Source: Candidatus Sulfotelmatobacter sp.
GTDB taxonomy: Bacteria > Acidobacteriota > Terriglobia > Terriglobales > Acidobacteriaceae
Reading direction: 5' to 3'
NCBI GenBank assembly: GCA_030037575.1
Contig: JASHRB010000684.1
Span: 1-8,308, forward strand
DNA: 8,308 bases
Shown one piece after another: positions 1 through 6,754 of this stretch. Made by a program: the position numbers and the translations under genes. The first letter of the stretch is position 1; the number at the start of each line of letters is the position of its first letter. The notes beneath the pieces are model-generated. The model saw nothing but the letters and a program-made list of their open reading frames with translations, searched no databases and was not told the origin of the DNA.

Positions 1-1537
1 CCATCTCGTCCAGCGTCTTCTCACCGGAGATGACGGCACCGGTGTCAATATCAATGATGTCCTCCATTCGTTGGGCGAGCAGCGAATTCGTTGAGATTTT
101 GAGCACTGGTGCAATCGGATTTCCCGTCGGCGTCCCTAGGCCCGTGGTAAACAGGACGAGGCTGGCACCCGCACCGACCTGCGCGGTGACGCACTCGACG
201 TCGTTACCCGGTGTGCACTGCAGGTTTAATCCCGGCTCGGTGCAGTACTCAGGATAATCGAGCACCGCAGTCACCGGTGAAGCTCCTCCCTTCCTGGCCG
301 CCCCAGCGGATTTCATGGCGTCGGTCACTAATCCATCGCGAAGGTTTCCGGGCGAAGGATTCATGTCGAAGCCAGAGCGCACAGCCTTTGCCCGGCAGGC
401 ATAGTCATGCATCAATTGAATGAACCGAGCGGCGACGTGCCTCCCGATGCAACGATCGATCAATTGCTGCTCGACGCCGCAGAGTTCAGGAAATTCGGAG
501 AGGATGCTCCTCCCCCCTAGAGCTGCCAGCGCATCCGACACCCGGCCAACAGCGGGATTCGCAGATATACCGGAGAACCCATCCGAGCCGCCGCACTTCA
601 AACCCACGCACAAGTGTGCGAGAGAGGCGGGGGCACGCTGACTTCTGTTCGCCTCCATGAGCCCGACGAAAGTCGACCGGGTGGATTCCGAAAGCATCTT
701 GAATTCGGAGCCGCTCTGTTGCTGCTCAAATACGAACATAGGCTTGCTGAAATGCGGATCACGCCGGGCGATCTGTTCTCTGAGAATGTCAACTTGTGAA
801 TTCTGGCATCCCAGACTGAGAACAGTCGCTCCGGCAACATTCGGATGATGGATGTAGCCCGCCAGCAGCCCGCAAAGATTGTGGGCATCTTCACGGGTTC
901 CGCCGCAACCCCCTTCATGCATCAGAAACTTGATTCCGTCAACATTCTCAAGAACCTTGGGACGGGTGACCGGGTACCGGTTTAGTTTCAGCGGGGGTGT
1001 CTCGATGGTCTTGATTTTGCCTTCACCATAAGCCCTGACCAGTTCCGCTACCTGTTGCCGATAGATGTTAGGCTGAGCAAACCCCAGTTCCTCATGGAAC
1101 GCCTGTCTTAACACGGCAACGTTTCTGTTTTCACAGAAGACCAGCGGCACCACTAACCAATAGTTTCGCGTCCCGACCTGCCCATCGGGCCGGTGGTATC
1201 CAAGAAAGGTTCGCTGCCGCCACCGAGACACATCGGGAGGAATCCACTCGTATCGCTGTGAACCCTCAGAGTAGCGGGAGGCCTCGTGTCGCACGTTTTG
1301 AATGGTCAGGACTTCTCCTGCGCGAATCAGATCTCTGACTTTACCTACGAGAACCCCATGCATGATGACATCGCTACCTGGTAATAAATCCTCGGTGGCA
1401 AACTTATGTTTAGCCGGGACATCTGATGCCAGAGTGTAGACATGATTCGAAAAGTCGATTCGATCACCCTTGCGCAGATCCGTGAGCGCCATTAGGACGT
1501 TGTCTTTGGCGTCGATCTTGAGAACGCTATTCTGCAT
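1..1537 (-). CDS. uxaA: Altronate/galactarate dehydratase family protein (UxaA type), C-terminus cut by window edge
   Basis: The minus-strand frame is open for 512 codons from ATG 1537-1535 to the window edge. It reads as a UxaA/GarD-family sugar-acid dehydratase, which removes water from altronate (or galactarate) to give a 2-keto-3-deoxy sugar acid in hexuronate catabolism, in the cytoplasm. The first ~95 residues look like an SAF domain. The family signature FLGYHRPDGQVGTRNY follows at residues 111-126. Cys/His-rich motifs expected to hold the iron centre are HEGGCGGT (from 207), LGCQNS (Cys244), LKCGGSDGFSGI (Cys315) and NPSPGN (from 393). The end seen is SGEKTLDEM, so probably only some tens of residues are missing. 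The start at 1537 is chosen because AGAGG lies six bases upstream and the N-terminus MQNSVLKIDAKDNV is typical. No frameshift was found. Whether the substrate is altronate, galactarate or a related acid cannot be decided from sequence. Confidence 0.9.
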   Translation of the reverse strand, partial: MQNSVLKIDAKDNVLMALTDLRKGDRIDFSNHVYTLASDVPAKHKFATEDLLPGSDVIMHGVLVGKVRDLIRAGEVLTIQNVRHEASRYSEGSQRYEWIPPDVSRWRQRTFLGYHRPDGQVGTRNYWLVVPLVFCENRNVAVLRQAFHEELGFAQPNIYRQQVAELVRAYGEGKIKTIETPPLKLNRYPVTRPKVLENVDGIKFLMHEGGCGGTREDAHNLCGLLAGYIHHPNVAGATVLSLGCQNSQVDILREQIARRDPHFSKPMFVFEQQQSGSEFKMLSESTRSTFVGLMEANRSQRAPASLAHLCVGLKCGGSDGFSGISANPAVGRVSDALAALGGRSILSEFPELCGVEQQLIDRCIGRHVAARFIQLMHDYACRAKAVRSGFDMNPSPGNLRDGLVTDAMKSAGAARKGGASPVTAVLDYPEYCTEPGLNLQCTPGNDVECVTAQVGAGASLVLFTTGLGTPTGNPIAPVLKISTNSLLAQRMEDIIDIDTGAVISGEKTLDEM

Positions 1538-1771
1538 TGCAGTCCTCTGCAAACCGGTCTGAGAGCGAGTCCGGCCGGCCGCATTTAGCCGGCGCACTCC
1601 CCCGACCAAGTCAGTGTAATCTGTCCACTCGCCAGCGGGCCCCAGAAGCCTGAACTTCTCCGGTGCGAGACCCGCCGGGTTTTCAATGCGCATGACTTCG
1701 GTGGGTGCTGCGATCATCGCGAGGCGATCCACATCAAAGTCCCCGTAAGAGTCCGGACAGGAACAGCCGAT
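1538..1771 (-). other. In-frame open stretch upstream of uxaA; possible gene remnant or N-terminal extension
   Basis: The 353-base gap between the divergent uxaA and nagB-like genes has no assigned gene. On the minus strand the uxaA frame stays open for 78 codons upstream of the chosen start, back to a TGA at 1774-1772. The translation looks protein-like rather than random, with pieces such as DRLAMIAAPTEVMRIENPAG and EKFRLLGPAGEWTDYTDL. I do not recognise the family. It could be the C-terminal end of a lost upstream gene that happens to read into uxaA, or a genuine N-terminal extension. The well-placed AGAGG at the internal start and the usual N-terminus of the family argue against an extension. 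The rest of the gap holds the promoter of the plus-strand gene. Confidence 0.35.
1544..1548 (-). promoter_or_regulatory. Ribosome binding site that fixes the uxaA start
   Basis: On the minus strand AGAGG sits six bases before ATG 1537-1535. The two upstream in-frame ATGs (1717-1715 and 1693-1691) have no comparable purine box, so this site favours the shorter protein. Confidence 0.6.
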
Positions 1772-1827
1772 TCAGCGCTCGACGTCTTCGAACAGTCTCG
1801 ACAGGACTCTAGTGGTTCGAGTTCTTG

Positions 1828-1833
1828 TATAAT
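1828..1833 (+). promoter_or_regulatory. Candidate -10 box for the nagB-like gene
   Basis: A perfect TATAAT lies 57 bases before the ATG at 1891, in a short AT-rich patch of an otherwise GC-rich region. No convincing -35 is present; the hexamer at the 17-base spacing is GACTCT (1805-1810). The leader from about 1840 to 1890 shows no clear riboswitch-like fold by eye. Confidence 0.4.
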
Positions 1834-1890
1834 TTCCCAACATTTTTATAACCGAATGCGGTCGGGGAACTGGAGAAACAAGCGGAAGAG

Positions 1891-2646
1891 ATGGTGTTAA
1901 AAGTTTTCAGCGACAAGAGTTCGTTGGGAAAGGCGGCTGCCCAGAAGGCGGCAGCTGCGATCCGGAGCGCCATCCGGGACCGTGGCCAGGCACGCGTTAT
2001 TGCCGCCACCGGTACATCTCAGCTGGAATTCCTGGCCGCTCTCACCGAGTCCAGGGATGTCGAGTGGCGATTGGTCGAACTGTTTCACCTCGATGAATAT
2101 ATCGGCCTGCCGGCTGCCCACCCCGCAAGCTTTCGCAAGATACTTCTCGATCGGTTCGTGAACAAAACCGGAATCGCGAAGTTTCATCCCCTCGACGGCG
2201 AGGCGCGCGATCTTTCCGAGGTCATCCGCCAGGTGGGCAAGGCACTGGCATCTGCGGCGGTGGATATCGCCTTTGTGGGTGTCGGGGAGAACGGCCATCT
2301 GGCCTTCAACGATCCGCCGGCAGACTTCGAAACCGAAGAGCCGTACCTGATCGTCAATCTTGACGAAGCCTGCCGCCGGCAGCAGGTCGGGGAAGCCTGG
2401 TTCGGCGATATATCACAGGTGCCCAAGCGGGCGATCTCGATGTCAGTGCGGCAGATCCTGAAGGCGAAGGAAATTCTGGCGGTCGTGCCCGAGTCGCGAA
2501 AGGCACAGGCCGTGAAGGCCTGCTTTGAGGGCGAGATCAGCCCGAGGGCACCGGCATCGATCCTGCGCACGCACCCCAATGCCAACGTGTATCTCGACAA
2601 GGAATCGGCCAGTCTGCTGAGCTCGGCATTGGAGACTTCCGCCTAA
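1891..2646 (+). CDS. nagB: Glucosamine-6-phosphate deaminase family protein (NagB-like)
   Basis: This 251-residue protein belongs to the NagB/6-phosphogluconolactonase-like sugar isomerase family. NagB converts glucosamine 6-phosphate to fructose 6-phosphate plus ammonia in amino-sugar use. The phosphate-loop motif AATGTSQ is at residues 38-44, the catalytic-acid region FHLDEYIGL has Asp68, and the signature [14 protein letters not shown] has Asn134, His136 and Asp141. In E. coli NagB the matching positions are Asp141, His143 and Glu148. Asn at the first position also occurs in Bacillus NagB, while Asp for Glu148 marks a divergent branch. Length is close to the family norm (E. coli 266). Start: GGAAG at 1884-1888 is only two bases from ATG 1891 but five from GTG 1894, so translation may begin at either. 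The gene is divergent from uxaA and stands alone. Exact substrate is uncertain. Confidence 0.88.
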   Translation: MVLKVFSDKSSLGKAAAQKAAAAIRSAIRDRGQARVIAATGTSQLEFLAALTESRDVEWRLVELFHLDEYIGLPAAHPASFRKILLDRFVNKTGIAKFHPLDGEARDLSEVIRQVGKALASAAVDIAFVGVGENGHLAFNDPPADFETEEPYLIVNLDEACRRQQVGEAWFGDISQVPKRAISMSVRQILKAKEILAVVPESRKAQAVKACFEGEISPRAPASILRTHPNANVYLDKESASLLSSALETSA

Positions 2647-2649
2647 CAT

Positions 2650-2684
2650 TTGCGGGTAAGAGATCGGGTCGGAGTTACCCGCAA
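2650..2684 (+). terminator. Hairpin just after the nagB-like stop; probable terminator
   Basis: A perfect 10-base inverted repeat, TTGCGGGTAA (2650-2659) and TTACCCGCAA (2675-2684), has a 15-base loop and begins three bases after the stop codon. There is no T tract behind it, so it may be a weak or Rho-assisted terminator or an mRNA-stabilising 3' hairpin. Confidence 0.45.
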
Positions 2685-2837
2685 CTCAGCCGGCGGCGGG
2701 GTCTCGGGCTGCCTGATCAAACCAGGGCATAGAGCCGTACAGTCGCGCATCATGATTCCCCACTTGTTGGTATTCTACCGTTGCCCCAAGCGCGCAGATA
2801 AATCCCTTCGCCTTATCGGCTGATGCGAACGATGTAA

Positions 2838-2843
2838 TAGAAT
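2838..2843 (+). promoter_or_regulatory. Weak candidate -10 box for the sorbosone-dehydrogenase-like gene
   Basis: TAGAAT lies 40 bases before ATG 2884. The best upstream hexamer, TTATCG at 2813-2818, is 19 bases away and poor. Apart from this and the hairpin at 2650-2684, I see nothing in the 237-base gap. Confidence 0.25.
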
Positions 2844-2873
2844 CTCTTGCCATATTTGATTCGTGGGGTCTTC

Positions 2874-2877
2874 GGAG
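2874..2877 (+). promoter_or_regulatory. Ribosome binding site that fixes the start at 2884
   Basis: GGAG six bases before ATG 2884 selects this start over the in-frame GTG at 2863. The resulting N-terminus is a clean signal peptide. Confidence 0.7.
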
Positions 2878-2883
2878 ACTTCA

Positions 2884-5139
2884 ATGCGATTCGCACGTTT
2901 CAGTCGCGCGTTACCTTATATCGGTGCAGCAGTGTTACTCGCCATGGTGGGAACGTCGGTGGGCGCCGGGTCCTCAACTCCCGACGCGAAAACCAAGGGG
3001 TGTGCAACGGACGGCAGCGGCTTGAAGTTGCCGGCGGGGTTTTGTGCGACGGTCTTTGCGGACGGTATAGGCCATGCTCGCCACTTGGCGGCCGGATCGA
3101 ACGGTGTCGTTTATGTGAACACCTGGTCGGGAGACTACTACGACTTCGACAAGGTGCATGAAGGCGGATTCCTGGTTGCCCTGCAAGACAAAGCCGGCAC
3201 GGGGAAGGCCGATTTGATCGAGCGTTTTGGCGAAACTGAGAAGACGGGGGGAGCCGGGGGGACTGGCATTGGGGTTTACAAAGGATGGGTGTATGCGGAG
3301 ATCAACGATCGAATTGTGCGCTATTCACTACCCGCAGGCGCCATCGTCCCGTCCGGCGTTCCGGAGACGATTGTCTCGAAATTGCCTCTGGGCGGCGATC
3401 ACCCGATGCATCCTTTTATCATCAGTCCCGATGGCACACTGTACGTGGACGTGGCTACCGCGACCAATTCTTGCCAACCAAAAAATCGCCAGCCCAAAGT
3501 TCCCGGCGACAACCCGTGCACGGAACTGGAGACACGCGGGGGGATATGGCGCTTCGACGCGAACAAAACAGACCAGGTGTTCTCTCCATCTCAGAGGTAC
3601 GCAACTGGAATCCGTAATGGAGAAGGGTTTGCCATTGACGCCGCGGGGCGCGTTTTTGTGACTCAGCACGGCCGCGATCAACTTCACTCCAATTGGCCCG
3701 ATCTCTACAAACAAGAGGAAGAAGCCACGCTCCCGGCTGAAGAAGTGTTGCTGTTGAAGGAGGGGGGCGACTACGGCTGGCCTGAATGCTACTACGATTC
3801 ATTTCAGAAGAAGCTGGTCCTGGCACCGGAATATGGTGGCGATGGCGGCAGGACTGTCGGGGTTTGCGCAAGCAAACTTGGGCCGGTGGCGGCTTTTCCT
3901 GCACATTGGGCCCCGAATGCAATGGTGCGCTACGACGAGAATGGATTTCCTGCCCGGTACAACAACGGTGTCTTCATCGCCTTCCACGGATCGTGGAACC
4001 GCGCGCCTTATGCACAAGGCGGCTATAACGTAGTTTTTCAACCTCTCGACGGTGATCATGCGTCGGGCAATTGCGAGATTTTCGCGGATGGCTTCGCAGG
4101 TCCTGTGAAAACTCCGGAAGGTGCAGAACATCGTCCTTCCGGACTTGCAGTCGGCTCGGATGGTGCGCTCTACGTAGCGGACGACATTCGCGGACGGGTC
4201 TATCGAATCACCTATACCGGTGATCCCGCGGGGCCGCCCCCCAAGGCGACGCCATGTCCGAGCAATACGGCTCCTGCAGGCAAGATCGTTCAGGCGGAGT
4301 CGTCGCCTCCAGAAGGCAACACTGCCGACCTACCTGTGCCTGAAGGTTCGTCGCCAGAAATGATCGCATTGGGAGATCGCATTTATCACGGTCAAGTGGG
4401 CGGTGCAACCTGCACCGGCTGCCATGGTGCAAACGGCACTGGAACGCCTCTTGGTCCCGATCTCACGAAGCAGAAATGGATGTGGAGTGATGGCAGCTTC
4501 GCGGGAATCTTGAGGGTGATCACCGAAGGCGTCCCGAAGCCCAAGCAGTACAGAAGTCCGATGCCGCCGATGGGCGGTGCAGAACTTTCGGACACTCAAG
4601 CCTCCGCCCTGGCCGCCTATGTGTGGGCACTTGGTCACAAAACGGCATCCGGAGCGAAAGCGTCACCCGCAGAGCTGCTCATCCCCAGCGAGAAGATTTT
4701 CCCCGAGAGCTTGACCTCTACGTCTGATGGTCGAGCAATTCTTGGGACGATTTCGGGGCGGACAATCTTCGTAGTGAAACCGGGCTCCTCCTGCACCGAG
4801 CCGCGGATTCAGAAGGACCACCCGCAAACCCCTTCGACGTTGAAGGCATTCGATCCGCAAACTGGCGCCCTCAAAGCCAGCTACCAGCTCCTCACCAAGG
4901 GCGCGTCTTGCAACGACATCGCAGTTGGTGAGGATGGCTCCACTTACGTTTCAGACACACAAACAATTATGGAAGTCGATCGTTTTCCCAGTGGAGGCTG
5001 GCAGCTTGAGCTTTGGGCCGGCAACGGAGGATTCGGCCCGAAAGGGGGAACCCTCGACGGTATAGGCAGTACTTGGCAATCGGCTGTTCGTGAATACCTT
5101 GCAAACGAGCAAACTCTTTTCCGTTGCGATCGCTGCTGA
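2884..5139 (+). CDS. Secreted sorbosone-dehydrogenase-like beta-propeller with cytochrome c domain and frameshifted SMP-30-like C-terminus
   Basis: The 751-residue product begins with a signal peptide (RFARFSRALPYIGAAVLLA, then cleavage near residues 25-30), so it acts outside the cytoplasmic membrane. Residues ~45-460 form a PQQ-enzyme-like propeller of the L-sorbosone/soluble glucose dehydrogenase type. Visible marks are GGDHPMHPFIISPDG (His173, His176), TGIRNGEGFAID (Arg244, Asn245), EGGDYGWPECYY and FHGSWNRAPYAQGG. A c-type cytochrome follows, with heme motif CTGCH (Cys510, Cys513, His514) and a likely axial Met in MPPMGG (560-565), suggesting sugar or aldehyde oxidation with electron transfer to the respiratory chain. 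From ~600 the sequence looks like an SMP-30/gluconolactonase propeller (FPESLTSTSDGRA, CNDIAVGEDGSTYVSD). At about 5065 one extra base breaks the frame, so the last ~24 residues, ending in CDRC, are spurious. The SMP-30 part also seems to lack a segment near residue ~645. The first two domains look intact and could function. Confidence 0.85.
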   Translation: MRFARFSRALPYIGAAVLLAMVGTSVGAGSSTPDAKTKGCATDGSGLKLPAGFCATVFADGIGHARHLAAGSNGVVYVNTWSGDYYDFDKVHEGGFLVALQDKAGTGKADLIERFGETEKTGGAGGTGIGVYKGWVYAEINDRIVRYSLPAGAIVPSGVPETIVSKLPLGGDHPMHPFIISPDGTLYVDVATATNSCQPKNRQPKVPGDNPCTELETRGGIWRFDANKTDQVFSPSQRYATGIRNGEGFAIDAAGRVFVTQHGRDQLHSNWPDLYKQEEEATLPAEEVLLLKEGGDYGWPECYYDSFQKKLVLAPEYGGDGGRTVGVCASKLGPVAAFPAHWAPNAMVRYDENGFPARYNNGVFIAFHGSWNRAPYAQGGYNVVFQPLDGDHASGNCEIFADGFAGPVKTPEGAEHRPSGLAVGSDGALYVADDIRGRVYRITYTGDPAGPPPKATPCPSNTAPAGKIVQAESSPPEGNTADLPVPEGSSPEMIALGDRIYHGQVGGATCTGCHGANGTGTPLGPDLTKQKWMWSDGSFAGILRVITEGVPKPKQYRSPMPPMGGAELSDTQASALAAYVWALGHKTASGAKASPAELLIPSEKIFPESLTSTSDGRAILGTISGRTIFVVKPGSSCTEPRIQKDHPQTPSTLKAFDPQTGALKASYQLLTKGASCNDIAVGEDGSTYVSDTQTIMEVDRFPSGGWQLELWAGNGGFGPKGGTLDGIGSTWQSAVREYLANEQTLFRCDRC

Positions 5140-5275
5140 TGGCAAAGCCGGCACGATTGCCGAGGTCAAGCTGGACCGCGCCATCGAAAACCCCGACGGC
5201 ATGCGTGCGTTCGGCAATGACGGGGTTTTTTAATTGTGCAAGGTGGAGGCAAGGGATGGCTGTCGCGCAGCAGGA
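5066..5275 (+). pseudogene. Frameshifted continuation of the SMP-30-like domain
   Basis: Removing one G at 5065/5066 restores reading as GIAVLGNRLFVNTLQTSKLF, then VAIAADGKAGTIAEVKLD and ENPDGMRAFGNDGVF, a typical SMP-30/NHL blade sequence. This frame stops at TAA 5231-5233, directly after a run of six Ts (5226-5231). One more T there would continue with FLIVQGGGKGWLSR, close to the usual glycine-rich step after this blade, so a second frameshift is likely. The similarity fades near 5272, where an antisense gene fragment begins. The end of the domain is therefore lost, not merely shifted. Confidence 0.65.
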
Positions 5276-5276
5276 T

Positions 5277-5490
5277 TATGAGTCCCGCCCGCTTCCTGCG
5301 TTCGCCCAGGCCCATTTCTGCAAACAGGTCCACCGTCCCTTGCTCCAATACCCCGGCGCGGACCCTTTCTTCGACGTATTTGCGGCCAGGCGGGTTTCGA
5401 CTACGACCGACTCAATGCCTTCGAGGTAAAAGCAGATGAGACAAAACGAGCCCTGCGGGTCCCGCCCCGACGATTCCCACCTGTGTACAT
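5277..5490 (-). pseudogene. pobA: N-terminal remnant of 4-hydroxybenzoate 3-monooxygenase
   Basis: Three short minus-strand pieces in shifted frames line up, in order, with the N-terminus of PobA, the FAD enzyme that turns 4-hydroxybenzoate into protocatechuate. The first, at about 5484-5431, is TQVGIVGAGPAGLVLSHLL with the GxGxxG FAD-binding loop. The second, at about 5426-5384, is LEGIESVVVETRLAA, the second strand ending in the acidic residue. The third, at 5378-5277, starts YVEERVRAGVLEQGTVDLFA and continues EMGLGERRKRAGLI; RAGVLEQG is the family hallmark. Frameshifts lie near 5487 (after a possible ATG at 5490-5488), near 5427-5430 and near 5380-5384. After GLI the match stops dead at the tail of the SMP-30 remnant. 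About 70 of the usual ~390 residues survive. The gene is non-functional. Confidence 0.87.
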
Positions 5491-5533
5491 TGGGAATTCG
5501 ACACCGGATCAGCGTTACGTGTTTCAACCGTGG

Positions 5534-5561
5534 CTGATGATAAATCAGTCTGGTTACCAGA
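5534..5561. promoter_or_regulatory. Two adjacent dyads in the pobA-remnant/M24 gap; possible old operator
   Basis: CTGAT-GATAA-ATCAG (5534-5548) is followed at once by TCTGGT-T-ACCAGA (5549-5561), a perfect 6-base dyad around one base. They lie in the 238-base gap between the divergent pobA remnant and the M24 gene. A regulator binding site is plausible, but short dyads arise by chance and no regulator gene is in view. I see no other structure in this gap. Confidence 0.25.
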
Positions 5562-5728
5562 GTGCAGGCAAAGAAATGCGCGTTGCCGGCAAGCTTTGCC
5601 AGACTAAGAAACCGCAGTACTCGAAACAAGAATTGTCGAATACTTCTTTCGCCGCACTCCCATACCCGGCAGGTATGTTGCGCCTGGTATGCGCTATTCT
5701 ATTCCGCATGCAGCGATCCGAAGAAGCC

Positions 5729-6397
5729 ATGGCGAACAGACTTCTCGAGGCTCAAGATAAGGCAAGAGAACTCTTCGCGGCAGTCTCCTCCGAGAATCTT
5801 ATCCGCCCCGGCCTGGCGGAAACAGAGATCAACGAGGCCATCTATAGGTTGGCGGAGCAGAGGTACGGAATCAACCGCTACTGGCACAAACGCATCGTGC
5901 GTGCCGGACGCAACACACTGGCTCCTTACGATGAAAATCCTCCGGACTTCATCGTTGGCGAGGATGACATCGTTTTCCTCGATCTGGGACCCGTTTTCGA
6001 AGAATGGGAAGCCGATTTTGGCAGAACCTTCGTCGTGGGCGATGATCCGATGAAGCACCGACTCCGTCGGGATATCGAAGAGGCTTTTGCGAAGGGGAAA
6101 GCCTATTTTCATGAACGCCCCGATATCACCTGTGCCGAGCTCTACGCGTACGCTCAAAAGCTCGCACGGGAGGCAGGATGGGAATACGGCGGTCCGATCG
6201 CGGGTCATCTCATCGGAGTTTTCCCGCACGAGAAAATCTCCGGCGACAAAATCACTTTGTATGTCCACCCCAACAACCCCAATCGCATGCGGACCCTGGA
6301 CGCGAGCGGCCACAAACGCCATTGGATCCTCGAAATCCACTTTGTCGATCGAATTCGGCAAATCGGTGGATTTTACGAAGAGCTGCTCACGATCTGA
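5729..6397 (+). CDS. M24-family metallopeptidase (Xaa-Pro aminopeptidase/creatinase fold)
   Basis: The predicted 222-residue protein has the pita-bread fold of the M24 family, which cleaves N-terminal residues or Xaa-Pro bonds with two metal ions. All five metal-ligand positions can be placed: Asp85 and Asp96 in LDLGPVFEEWEADFGRTF (the canonical 11-residue spacing), His160 in GPIAGHLIGVFPHE, Glu202 in WILEIHFVDR, and a glutamate near 217 in GGFYEELL. It is short, consisting of the catalytic domain alone without the N-terminal domain of prolidases. The start is uncertain: ATG 5729 gives MANRLLEAQDKARELF, with GAAGAAG three bases upstream; ATG 5708 adds seven residues without a ribosome site. 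The frame is open further upstream, but that part lies in the gap facing the pobA remnant and is not family-like. Only 15 bases separate it from the next gene, suggesting cotranscription. The true substrate is unknown. Confidence 0.85.
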   Translation: MANRLLEAQDKARELFAAVSSENLIRPGLAETEINEAIYRLAEQRYGINRYWHKRIVRAGRNTLAPYDENPPDFIVGEDDIVFLDLGPVFEEWEADFGRTFVVGDDPMKHRLRRDIEEAFAKGKAYFHERPDITCAELYAYAQKLAREAGWEYGGPIAGHLIGVFPHEKISGDKITLYVHPNNPNRMRTLDASGHKRHWILEIHFVDRIRQIGGFYEELLTI

Positions 6398-6412
6398 CAC
6401 ACTCGTCGACAA

Positions 6413-6754
6413 ATGAAAGTGCGTGGCATCAACCTCGATTCCCAAATGCGATGCGCTCACTATCACGGGGCGAGCGATATCGTGGCGATCAAGATGAAGT
6501 GTTGCGGTCTGTACTATGCCTGCAAAGACTGCCATGCTGAACTTGCCGATCACGAGATAGAGGTCTGGCCAGAAAGCCAATGGAACCAACAAGCAATCCT
6601 TTGCGGCGCATGCAAAACGGAGCTGACCATCCAGCAGTACGTACAAGACGAATGGTGCTGCCCGGTGTGCCACGAGCGATTCAATCCTGGATGTCGGAAC
6701 CACTACCATTTCTATTTTGAAGTGCCGCCCGTCATAGGCCCCAGATCCGATTAG
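6413..6754 (+). CDS. CHY-type zinc-finger protein
   Basis: This 113-residue protein consists almost wholly of a CHY zinc finger. The order of zinc ligands is clear: CAHYHGASDIVAIKMKCC, then YYACKDCHAELADHEIEVWP, LCGACKTELT and CCPVCHERFNPGCRNHYHFYFE. In eukaryotes related CHY modules occur in Hot13-like and ubiquitin-ligase proteins; the role of small bacterial stand-alone members is not established. The protein is probably cytoplasmic, with no signal or membrane segment. It starts 15 bases after the M24 gene and is likely in the same transcript; a link to zinc supply or handling for that metalloprotein is only a guess. The start ATG at 6413 lacks a strong ribosome site, so translational coupling is possible. 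Its last 23 bases overlap, on the other strand, the end of the YeiH-like remnant. Confidence 0.88.
   Translation: MKVRGINLDSQMRCAHYHGASDIVAIKMKCCGLYYACKDCHAELADHEIEVWPESQWNQQAILCGACKTELTIQQYVQDEWCCPVCHERFNPGCRNHYHFYFEVPPVIGPRSD

Noticed and set aside
598..918. A 106-codon minus-strand frame within uxaA
   Set aside because: It is out of frame with the dehydratase, which runs unbroken through this segment with its conserved Cys motifs.
1571..1581. GC-rich palindromic run CGGCCGGCCG
   Set aside because: Simple GC-rich palindromes of this kind are expected in such sequence and have no loop or partner suggesting a function.
2184..2649. Several minus-strand open frames over the nagB-like gene
   Set aside because: They are antisense to a gene with clear NagB signatures and no competing motifs.
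2863..2883. Earlier GTG start for the sorbosone-dehydrogenase-like gene
   Set aside because: It lacks a ribosome site, whereas GGAG precedes ATG 2884 and gives a clean signal peptide.
5483..5707. Upstream in-frame extension of the M24 protein
   Set aside because: The added ~75 residues are not family-like and lie in the gap next to the pobA remnant, where shared control sequence is expected.
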